Shown here: positions 1 to 7,900 of the stretch, piece by piece
Layout of the letters: each line of letters starts with the position of its first letter
Numbering within the stretch: the first letter of the stretch is position 1
NCBI GenBank assembly: GCA_964637235.1
Contig: CAZWVR010000056.1
Coordinates: forward strand, 1-16,233
DNA: 16,233 nt
Reading direction: 5' to 3'
DNA from: CAZWVR01 sp964637235
GTDB lineage: Bacteria > Bacteroidota > Bacteroidia > Bacteroidales > S143-33
Notes under the pieces: model-generated
The model's input: the letters and a program-made list of their open reading frames with translations, nothing else
The model's database searches: none
Told to the model about the DNA's origin: nothing
Position numbers and translations under genes: made by a program

Positions 1-109
1 CAGCGTATAGCTTTTTTAATTGCTTGATTCTGAAAGAAATATCAAGCGTTTTTCCTGCGAGGAAAAATTGTTTTTGCAATTTTAATATTTGTAAAATCTT
101 TTGAATCAT
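1..109 (-). CDS. Aldehyde dehydrogenase family protein, N-terminal fragment
   Basis: Reading the minus strand from the ATG at 109-107 gives 36 open codons that run off the left edge. The fragment contains FFLAGKTLDISFRIKQLKKL, which matches the start of the class 3-like aldehyde dehydrogenase family (NAD(P)-dependent oxidation of aldehydes to acids), where an F-x-x-GKT-x-x-x-x-FR-x-x-QL-x-x-L pattern is typical of the N-terminal helices. No catalytic residue lies inside the window, so activity and substrate cannot be judged. There is no in-frame ATG just upstream, and the A-rich leader (ATAAAAA before the ATG) fits Bacteroidota starts. A strong terminator lies upstream at 245-286, so this gene probably has its own promoter within 110-244. 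I could not find a convincing -33/-7 pair there. Confidence 0.72.
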   Translation of the reverse strand, partial: MIQKILQILKLQKQFFLAGKTLDISFRIKQLKKLYA

Positions 110-244
110 TTTTTATAACATAATCTGCCTAAAACGAATGCAAAATAATAAATTCAAGTAAAAACTTGGACATTCTTAGATATTTTTAAATGTTCCGTTA
201 AAATCTGCACATTATTTCCCGTTTTAATTTTTATCAAGCAATGA

Positions 245-286
245 AAATAAAAAAGGCTACCCCAAATATTATCTCGGGATAGCCTT
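245..286 (-). terminator. Rho-independent terminator after the peptide transporter
   Basis: On the minus strand the RNA reads AAGGCUAUCCC, a 12-nt loop, then GGGGUAGCCUU. This pairs over 11 bp with one U-G wobble and runs straight into a U-rich tail (complement of the A run at 243-254). It lies about 30 nt past the stop codon of the peptide transporter and ends that minus-strand transcript. On the plus strand one pair becomes a C-A mismatch and no U tract follows, so it acts in one direction. The remaining bases 110-244 hold no gene or other element I can support. Confidence 0.88.
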
Positions 287-314
287 AGATTTCAATCAAA
301 AAATATATCAAAAT

Positions 315-1991
315 CTAAGATTGAGAAGCTTCCTCTAATTTCCTCATTACGGCAAAAATAAAGAATGCAGAAAGCCAACTCATAACTACAAGTATCATAA
401 AAAATTGCCATAATTCAAGAATTTGCCAAAATTTACCTATCAAGCCAGCTAATAAATTACCCACAGCTGTCGCACCAAGCCAAGCTCCTTGCATTAAGCC
501 TTTATACTGAGGAGGAGAAACTTTGGAAACAAAAGATATACCCATCGGAGAAAGAAATAACTCTGCAATAGTTAAAGTAAAATAAGTTGATATCAGCCAA
601 TAAGGAGATCTTAATATAGGAGAAACTCCATCACCTAATACTCTCGGAGGCAAAAGTCCCCATGAAGCTGCTACCATAATTAAAAAACCTATACCAGTAA
701 TAAGCATTCCAATACCTATCTTTCGCGGTGCAGAAGGTTCTTTCCCCTTCTTCCTTAACCATGTAAAAAAGCCCACTATTACAGGTGTGAAAAATACTAT
801 AAATATTGGATTAAAATGCTGAAATTTCTGAGGTGCTATCGAATTTTCATCAGGAAAACCCCTAACAACATAATAAGTTAATGCAGCAAAAACAATAAAA
901 CTTGCTAAACCTATATAACGCCATATCTTAGTCTGCTTTTTACTAAAAAATAATACTAAACCAAGTATTGATAAAAGTAATGGCAAAAAAGCTCTTAAAT
1001 CAAAGAACATATAAGTTATTCTATCAACTGTATGAACAGTATAATTTTTAGCAAAAACACTTAATGTATATCCATTTTGATGAAAAGCCATCCAGAAAAA
1101 TATAACTACAAAAAATACTAAACCAAGAGCTATAAGTCTATCTCTTGTTTGCTCAGGAGTAAGAACAATAACTTTATCCTTATGTTTCTCACTAGCAGCT
1201 TTTTCTTTCTCTGTCATATCGGCATCTGCATAATACTTCTTAAAAAGAACAAAAATAAGAAAAGAAATTACCATACTCAAAGCTGCCACAGCAAAAGCAG
1301 CATTATAAGAATGTGCAACAGCCTCTATATAATAATTTGCAAAATCTGTTATTGAAGTGAACTTATCCCCTAAATGCTCAATAGCAAATTGTTTTAAAAG
1401 CCCTGCATTTTGCATATTATTATGCAAAACTTGATGTGCATAATCCAATATTTTTGGATCATAAATCAAATTATGCTTCCGAAGTACAAAATTACTTGCA
1501 GCTGTTGCAGCAGAAGGAGCAAAAAAAGCGCCTATATTGATACCCATATAAAAAATATTAAAAGCATTATCCCTATTAGGCGCATATAGAGGATCATCAT
1601 ACATATTCCCAACAAGTGCCTGCAAATTACCTTTAAACAATCCCGTACCCAATGATATTATAGCAAGAGCTAATACAATAAAGCCTATCTTTTGATCCGG
1701 TATAGCCAAAAGTAAATAACCTATAAACAAGATTATTATACCAACACGAATAGTTCTACCATATCCCCAAATTTTATCAGCTATAAAACCTCCTAAAATA
1801 GGCAAAAAATAAATGCCAAAAAGAAAACCCCCATAATACTTACCGGCTTGTTCAGTAGAAAAACCAAACTTTGCTTGAAGGTAATAAACAAATACAGCAA
1901 GCATTGTATAATATCCAAATCGCTCGCCCATATTAGCGAAAAAAGCAACTAATAGTCCCTTAGGATGATTTTTAAAAAAATCCCTCAACAT
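315..1991 (-). CDS. POT/PTR2-family proton-dependent peptide transporter
   Basis: A 558-residue inner-membrane protein of the major facilitator superfamily, POT (PTR2) branch, which imports di- and tripeptides with protons. The N-terminal motif is GERFGYYTM (residues 22-30), the helix 4 region has GTGLFKGN with Lys120, and the second PTR2 signature appears as FYMGINIGA at 147-155. Many hydrophobic helices run to the C-terminus, and a hydrophilic stretch at about 165-230 makes an enlarged loop after helix 5. The usual E-x-x-E-R motif is incomplete: the position of the first glutamate is Asn20, which may alter proton coupling. Length is near or slightly above the family norm. The start at MLRDFFKNHPKG fits homologues, which begin just before the first helix. 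It lies 56 nt after the barrel gene and is closed by the terminator at 245-286. The exact substrate is unknown. Confidence 0.9.
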   Translation of the reverse strand: MLRDFFKNHPKGLLVAFFANMGERFGYYTMLAVFVYYLQAKFGFSTEQAGKYYGGFLFGIYFLPILGGFIADKIWGYGRTIRVGIIILFIGYLLLAIPDQKIGFIVLALAIISLGTGLFKGNLQALVGNMYDDPLYAPNRDNAFNIFYMGINIGAFFAPSAATAASNFVLRKHNLIYDPKILDYAHQVLHNNMQNAGLLKQFAIEHLGDKFTSITDFANYYIEAVAHSYNAAFAVAALSMVISFLIFVLFKKYYADADMTEKEKAASEKHKDKVIVLTPEQTRDRLIALGLVFFVVIFFWMAFHQNGYTLSVFAKNYTVHTVDRITYMFFDLRAFLPLLLSILGLVLFFSKKQTKIWRYIGLASFIVFAALTYYVVRGFPDENSIAPQKFQHFNPIFIVFFTPVIVGFFTWLRKKGKEPSAPRKIGIGMLITGIGFLIMVAASWGLLPPRVLGDGVSPILRSPYWLISTYFTLTIAELFLSPMGISFVSKVSPPQYKGLMQGAWLGATAVGNLLAGLIGKFWQILELWQFFMILVVMSWLSAFFIFAVMRKLEEASQS

Positions 1992-2015
1992 ATATGTTTA
2001 TTTTTATGTTATTAT

Positions 2016-2037
2016 TTAGCTAAAAATTAGCTAAAAA
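2016..2037. repeat. Two tandem 11-bp repeats (TTAGCTAAAAA)
   Basis: TTAGCTAAAAA occurs twice end to end between the barrel gene and the peptide transporter gene. Its core TTAGCTAA is a perfect palindrome, so the minus-strand RNA could fold as TTAGCTAA-TTT-TTAGCTAA, a weak AU-rich 8-bp hairpin. A third copy of AGCTAAAAAT sits at 2060-2069 inside the end of the barrel gene. It could be a weak attenuator, a protein site or chance in AT-rich DNA. There is no U tract directly after it, so I do not call a terminator. Confidence 0.55.
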
Positions 2038-2047
2038 TATTTAAAAT

Positions 2048-2863
2048 TTAATGTTTAGGAGCTAAAAATCGCCTAATTTGTTCAGCTGTCCAATTACGGG
2101 AAGTCAACCACCGAGTCATTGGTATGTTTATCCCAATAGTAAAATAAAGATTATTAGTAAAATTTAAATCATCATAAGGCTTAACAACTCCCTCTTCTGT
2201 TTGAAGCTGATATCTTTTATTAACAAAATTTTTTAAAATATAATCAACGCTAAAATAATAAATTTTATAATTATATCCCATTGTAAAACCTAAACTACTT
2301 GAATTAACATCTGAGGATGGCATAAGACTTCTATAAATTTGGGAATTCCAATTAGCTTTTTGTCTATCATAATTTAATAAAAAAAGGTTATAGACTATAC
2401 CCAAAGTAAAATAACTTTGGTTCCTATATATATTTAAGTTATTGAATTTCAAGTATAAAGGAACAGAAAGCCCCAAAGAAGAAAAAGTTCTATAAAGCTT
2501 ATATTTCACCTGTGAAGAATCAGATTTAAAAGTTTGCATAAAAGCATATCTACGAATACTTATACCACTAACAATACCATATCTATCATTTTTCCCATCA
2601 AAATGAATATTAACAGAAAAAGCAGCAGATGGTGTTATTGTCAATGGATAAGCAGAAGTTTTCAGCATATCTCCATATGGAGTTTTTAGTAATACATAAT
2701 TATTCTGTTTCGGAGCCTTGGAAATATTCATTAAAGTTCCAAATTTTACCCCAAAATAAATATATTCATTTGCAGGTTTCTTAGGTTTATCAATACTTTC
2801 ATATTGTCCATACTGAACCAAATAGATAAACATAATAAAAACAAAAACCAATATTTTTTTCAT
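2048..2863 (-). CDS. Outer-membrane beta-barrel protein (PorT/OMP_b-brl type)
   Basis: I take the start at ATG 2863-2861 (271 residues), because it begins a clean signal peptide, MKKILVFVFIMFIYLVQYGQ. A longer reading from 2893 would add ten residues and overlap the upstream gene. The mature part has alternating hydrophobic/polar strands rich in Tyr, Phe and Asn, for example YIYFGVKFGTLMN near the start and NLYFTIGINIPM near the end, with GFTMGYNYKIYYFSVDY between. This is the look of the PorT-like outer-membrane beta-barrel families common in Bacteroidota, with perhaps 8-10 strands. The stop of the kelch lipoprotein lies 11 nt upstream, so the two are very likely co-transcribed and may act together at the outer membrane. 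Ligand and role are unknown; I do not equate it with PorT itself. Confidence 0.72.
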   Translation of the reverse strand: MKKILVFVFIMFIYLVQYGQYESIDKPKKPANEYIYFGVKFGTLMNISKAPKQNNYVLLKTPYGDMLKTSAYPLTITPSAAFSVNIHFDGKNDRYGIVSGISIRRYAFMQTFKSDSSQVKYKLYRTFSSLGLSVPLYLKFNNLNIYRNQSYFTLGIVYNLFLLNYDRQKANWNSQIYRSLMPSSDVNSSSLGFTMGYNYKIYYFSVDYILKNFVNKRYQLQTEEGVVKPYDDLNFTNNLYFTIGINIPMTRWLTSRNWTAEQIRRFLAPKH

Positions 2864-2874
2864 AACATTCTTTT

Positions 2875-4365
2875 TTAAGGTAAATATTCCCAAAAGTCTC
2901 TCTTTACCCCATTTTTACTTTTACCCAAACCAACAAGCCCTCTTACCAAAGTTCCATAATCTACATGTGAACGTTTAAAAGAAACAGCAACGGCTCCCTC
3001 TCGCGGATCTCCTATAAGAAAATCCTCGCGAATATTACTTTTTTTATACCATTTACCCTGATTTAAATCATAAGCCCACAGATCATTATACAATGAATCG
3101 TTTTCATCTCGTCCAGTACCAAAATAAAACATATTATGCAAAGCTCCATTACGTGTATATGATAAAGTAAAAGCTACTGCATTAGCTCTTCCTGAAACTT
3201 CATCAGGAGCTACCGTTAAATATCGCCATGCTCCCTGAGTGCCTTCATTAGGATCATACAAATAAAAATCTTTCAAATAAGTATTAGAATTACCAACGCC
3301 CAAACCTACAATAGCTTTATTATCAATAACAGCAGCTACTGCTTGGGAACGGGCTGCACCTTGGAAAGATGGCAATTGCCTCCATGCCGAAAGAGGTGCC
3401 CCAGCTGTATCTAATTCAGATTTATATACATAAAAATCATTTAAAGGTGCATTTCTATATCCAGTACCTACTATTGCTCTTTCTTTTCCATTTATATTTA
3501 ACGTAAATGCTACTGCATCGTATCTCTCACAATTACCAGGTAGAGAATCTATTCTAATCCATAAATTGGCAGATTTTTCATATCTATACATATCTCTTTC
3601 AGGACCATTAACATTTGTATAACCTGTACCAACTATGGCTGTATCGTTATATACTGTGGCAACTGCACTCCGACGTGCCGAATAGAAATTCTTAATATTT
3701 TTCCAATATTTGCCATCAGGATTATATACCCAAAAATCATTTAAAAGTGAATAACCATTATAACCAAGTCCTACATATATCTCACCATCAAGAATAAATG
3801 CTACTGCTTCAGAACGCGCTAAACCATCAAAATCAGCCTTCTTAAACCATACATCCTGCGGGATTTTTGTCCTAAATACCTTAACATTCGGATTATAGGC
3901 TGTGTCTATAATATTCCCATTCGGATCTGTAAATATTACATATGAACGCACAAAATATGGCGTATCAAGCTCCAAACCATATAATTTGCTTATATACTGA
4001 AATTCTGTTGCATTAGGATCTATATCCACACTATCTGAGTTTATATCTATTAGCGTATGAGGAGAATTAGTCAAAATAGGATTAGGATTAGATAAAGACC
4101 AACAGTGCCCAAAATAACGAATATTCAATGAATCACTTATATCATATATATCGCCAAGAATTTCTGCATAATGTATCCCTGCATATACAACTGAATCGGG
4201 CATAGCTTTCGCCCGTAAATAAGCATTATGAATATTTATCATCGTATGATTTGTAAGATTACGTAGCGAAATATAACTCTCTCCTTTATTCTTACATGAA
4301 TTAAAGAGAAACAAACTAAAAATAACAAACAAAAAATATCGGAGATTAGAAATTCTATTCATCAT
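2875..4365 (-). CDS. Lipoprotein with Fn3-like domain and six kelch-like repeats
   Basis: The chosen start is one of two adjacent ATGs (4365 or 4362) that begin a lipoprotein signal peptide: NRISNLRYFLFVIFSLFLFNSC, with the lipobox cysteine at residue 24 (counting from 4365). Longer readings overlap the upstream gene and spoil the signal. Residues about 30-170 look like the Fn3-type domains of Bacteroidota surface lipoproteins (a T-P-YFVRSYV strand). After that come six repeats of one design: W near the start, R-x-x-AVA (ARSEAVAF, ARRSAVAT, ERYDAVAF, ARSQAVAA, GRANAVAF, PREGAVAV), a G-x-G turn (VGLGYN, VGTGYT, VGTGYR, VGLGVG, FGTGRD, VGLGKS) and a DFWVY-like strand (NDFWVY, RDMYRY, NDFYVY, KDFYLY, NDLWAY, RDFWEY). 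This predicts a six-bladed beta-propeller anchored to the membrane. It has no visible enzyme motif; ligand or protein binding is likely. It sits between the V4R-like gene (10 nt) and the barrel gene (11 nt). Confidence 0.82.
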   Translation of the reverse strand: MMNRISNLRYFLFVIFSLFLFNSCKNKGESYISLRNLTNHTMINIHNAYLRAKAMPDSVVYAGIHYAEILGDIYDISDSLNIRYFGHCWSLSNPNPILTNSPHTLIDINSDSVDIDPNATEFQYISKLYGLELDTPYFVRSYVIFTDPNGNIIDTAYNPNVKVFRTKIPQDVWFKKADFDGLARSEAVAFILDGEIYVGLGYNGYSLLNDFWVYNPDGKYWKNIKNFYSARRSAVATVYNDTAIVGTGYTNVNGPERDMYRYEKSANLWIRIDSLPGNCERYDAVAFTLNINGKERAIVGTGYRNAPLNDFYVYKSELDTAGAPLSAWRQLPSFQGAARSQAVAAVIDNKAIVGLGVGNSNTYLKDFYLYDPNEGTQGAWRYLTVAPDEVSGRANAVAFTLSYTRNGALHNMFYFGTGRDENDSLYNDLWAYDLNQGKWYKKSNIREDFLIGDPREGAVAVSFKRSHVDYGTLVRGLVGLGKSKNGVKRDFWEYLP

Positions 4366-4375
4366 TATTAACATT

Positions 4376-4936
4376 TTACCATTTAATAATATAAAATGTG
4401 GAATCGGCACCTTGACGCCTATATGGTTTTGTAGTATCTATTTCTACACTATGCTCCAAAGAATTTTCTGGCAAAAACTTCCTCAATACACCTGTTAAAA
4501 TACCTTTATCAAACTCATCCGGATAAGGATTTTTACATTCAAATAGGGCAACGTTATGTGAATAATCAAAATCCACAAGTTTATAATAACCTATCTCGCC
4601 ATTTCTATGATTCTGATGATATGCAATATCAATGGAATTTAAAGCCTGCTCTAAATTTTGTATTTCCTCTGGGAAAATTTCATTAGTTGTTATACTCTTG
4701 CCAAGAATAAATATCGTATTAGGACCTATATTCTCATGAATAAATTTTAACGCCTCTAACCATTTCTTTTGTGGATACCATTTTTCTTGTTCAATTTTAT
4801 CAATATTTAAAAATTTTTTAACAATATTTTTAAGCGTATCTTCTGCTACTTTAAATCGACCTTTTTCACATATACGAAAACTAAGAATATATCCGGATAC
4901 CTCTACCTTATCATCAAAAGGGACAAATTCTGCCAT
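4376..4936 (-). CDS. V4R/HNOB-like small-ligand-binding domain protein
   Basis: A 186-residue protein without signal peptide or membrane segment, so it is probably cytoplasmic. The C-terminal half resembles the 4-vinyl-reductase (V4R)-like and TIGR02265/DUF2378 families: AYHQNHRNGEIGYYKL at about 105-120, the CKNPYPDEFDKGILTGV stretch at 134-150 followed by LRKF, and an ending RRQGADSTFYIIKW. In relatives the closing strand usually has a Cys two or so residues before the aromatic (G-x-x-S-C-x-Y/F); here a Thr takes that place, so metal or haem ligation there is doubtful. The family is linked to small-molecule or hydrocarbon sensing in signalling proteins. The gene lies 54 nt after the histidine kinase and 10 nt before the kelch lipoprotein. 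A sensory partner of the kinase is possible but inferred. The assignment rests on pattern recognition of the C-terminal half. Confidence 0.6.
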   Translation of the reverse strand: MAEFVPFDDKVEVSGYILSFRICEKGRFKVAEDTLKNIVKKFLNIDKIEQEKWYPQKKWLEALKFIHENIGPNTIFILGKSITTNEIFPEEIQNLEQALNSIDIAYHQNHRNGEIGYYKLVDFDYSHNVALFECKNPYPDEFDKGILTGVLRKFLPENSLEHSVEIDTTKPYRRQGADSTFYIIKW

Positions 4937-4990
4937 AACAAAATATTTTATACAAAAATAAAAAAAAATCAGTAAAAAGAAAATTTTTAA

Positions 4991-7900
4991 TTAGTTATTG
5001 GCATTAGCATATATAGGAAACTTAATATAAAATATGGTGCCTTTATCCAATTCTGATTCAAACCAAACTTTACCATTCATAGCTTCTGTTAAATTTTTAA
5101 CCATATTTAAACCAATTCCCATACCACTAGATTTAGTAGTAAAATGCGGAGTAAATAGCTTGTCCTTTATATCATCAGATATTCCAATACCATTATCTCT
5201 TACGTATATCAACACTTCATTTTGCAAAAGTTTTAAACCAATTTCAATTTTACCTCTTCTATCCTTTGGAATTGCCTGAATGGCATTTTTAATTAAATTT
5301 ATAAATATCCGATTAATAAATTCCTCATCAGCTTTTATAAATACAGATTCGTGAGGTAAATTATCAATAAAATCAATATTTTCATTATTACTAAAAAGTG
5401 TCATAATATTTTTAAGCATTGCCACTATATCCAATTTTTTTTCCTTAGGCTGTGGTATTTTGGCAAAATCTCCAAATTGCTGAGCTATTTTTTTCAATAC
5501 ATCTATTTGTTCAATAAGTGTTTTTGCTGTATCTTTAAGCCTTTCCTCAAAATGTTCATCTTTATTTTCCCACGATCTCAATAACATTTGCATAGAAAGC
5601 TGCATAGGAGTTAATGGATTTTTTATTTCATGCGCTATTTGACGCGCCATATCTCTCCAAGCAGACTCTCTTTCTGATTTCTTTAATAATTTTATATTTT
5701 CATATAACTTTTCAACCATCTCGTTATAAGCTTGTATAAGTTGACCTATTTCATCTTTTCTTTTGTATTCAATTTTTTCATATTTACCTATTTCCAACTT
5801 TTCAAACTTATTTGCAAGTAAATTTAAAGGAGCAATAATTTGTTCCGCTAAGAATATACCCAGAATAATACTAAAAACAAATAATACTGCGTAGATATTT
5901 AATAAAGTCGCCAAAAGATTAGTCTGGCGTTTATGGAATTTTTCACTATTTGCAAAATAAGGTAAATTTACAATCGCTAAAATCCGATTATCCTTATTGA
6001 GCAATGGTTTATAAGCAGAAAAGAAATTAAGCCCTCCTATCTTTTCTTTATGCACAAATTCCGTTTCTTTCAAGAATAAAATATTATGCAATGCCTGCAT
6101 ATTTATTTTCCGACCAATAATATTTTCCGTAAAAATCTTAGGACGAGAAGTTGCTATAAGTTCCCCTCTTACAGAATATAGATTGATATCATTATTAAAA
6201 ACTTCTGCTAAATGATGTATTTTATAAATCAATGCGTTAGGTTTACTCTCCTGCCAATAAGTAGGTAGAGAATCTCTATTGCGATATGTATATTTTAATT
6301 CAAGAGTAATAGAATTGAGTTTATCCCTAATGTCGTCATAATGTTTTTGTCTAAATTGCTTTAAGTTAAAATTAAAAGTCACTAATGCTACTATTAAAAA
6401 AGAAATTAATAGCAAAGAAAATATTATTATCACAAATTTTGCTCTAAAATTTAAAGCCCTGATTTTAAAATATCTAAAACCAAAAGTAAACAAAAACAAA
6501 AAAGCAAAAAACAAATTAATGCCTATAAAAATATACGAATATGTTATAATTTTGCTAAAAAATGACATTTTTTTATAAGAAAGAACATAATATACTTTCC
6601 CAGTATGTAAAACAGTATGCTTCCATTTATTTTGAACAATAAATTTATAATCCGGGATATTTTTAAATAAAATACTACCGTATAGCGGATAATTATATTC
6701 CCCATGTTTAATAATTAATACATCGTTTGAATATTCTGCATAAGAATAATTCTCCGGAAATTTATTTATCTTTATACTTGCATCAATTAACAACTCAGGA
6801 TAACCTATATTTTGAGGATATAATTTGGGACTTAATTTTATATAAAGATGAACATCTTTTTTTTGCGGAAATTGATATACTTCTTTTATCAGATAAAATT
6901 TTTTCCCTTCTTTATCCTTTACATAATAAACATTTAAACTCGTGTCAAATTTTATCCCATAATTTTGGAACATCTCTCTATATCGCGAAATGCATGGAAT
7001 AAAATTAAGACTATCATGTTCATCACAAATTTTAACATTTATCAAATATTTCTTCCAATAACCTTTAAAATAGCGCATTTCAAGATACTGGGTTATTTTC
7101 TCCTCTGACTTCGGCGGTTTATACTTAGTTAGATACTTTATTATATTATTGTCATTGGAAAAATAAGGAACTATATCTTTAAAAAGCATCTCCGCAATAT
7201 TATCACGTTCACTAAATACCTGAGTTATAAGCAATTTAGCTTTCTGTTCTTGTTTCAACCGATTATGATATATTATTAAATCAGTTAAATACAAGGTCAG
7301 TACATTAACCAATATCAAATAAAAATATAAAACTGAAATTCGTCTTATCTTTATATAAAGCACTAATACTGAATGCAATACAATTAAATAAAATACATAA
7401 TAAAGTTTTTGGTTATGAAAAATTAAATCTAAAAAGATAAATGCTAATGCGGAGGCAATAGCTCCAAAAATATGATATTTTACAGTATTCTGTTTATAAA
7501 TTTTTATAAAAATATATGAGGAAATAATAAATAAAAATGCTGTCAAAAAAATATCTATCAAGGCTACATAATCAACAAATCTAAAATCAATAATATTAAC
7601 CAAATTCAATTGTAAGGAAGAATTTTTTATTATAGATTTAATCAAGAAATTATTAAAAAAAAACATAATGCCGAGGGAAATATATCCGGCAAAAAAATTT
7701 ATTTTAGCAAATGAACTCTTAGATCTTTCAAGACTTTTAATAATAGCAATATAGCTTATATAAATAAGCAAAACATTGGCAAAAAAATCCCCCAAAGAAT
7801 GGAATGTATTAAAAAAAGTAGTAATAGCATAATACTTCGCAGAAAATAAATTAAGCGAATACAAATTCTGTGGAAAACGATATTTAATAGAAAGGATTCG

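Noticed and set aside
1149..1355. Plus-strand open frame inside the peptide transporter gene
   Set aside because: It is antisense to a well-conserved gene, and its composition (Lys, Asn, Ile, Cys rich) is that of a shadow frame. The same holds for the plus-strand frames at 5034, 6727, 9512 and 10948 and the minus-strand frames at 13479 and 13692.
4366..4410. Longer start for the kelch lipoprotein at 4410
   Set aside because: It would overlap the V4R-like gene by 35 nt and add residues in front of a complete lipoprotein signal peptide.
4953..4960. TATTTTTG on the minus strand before the V4R-like gene, matching the -7 element
   Set aside because: No TTG lies 17-23 nt upstream and the region is almost pure A/T, so a chance match is likely.
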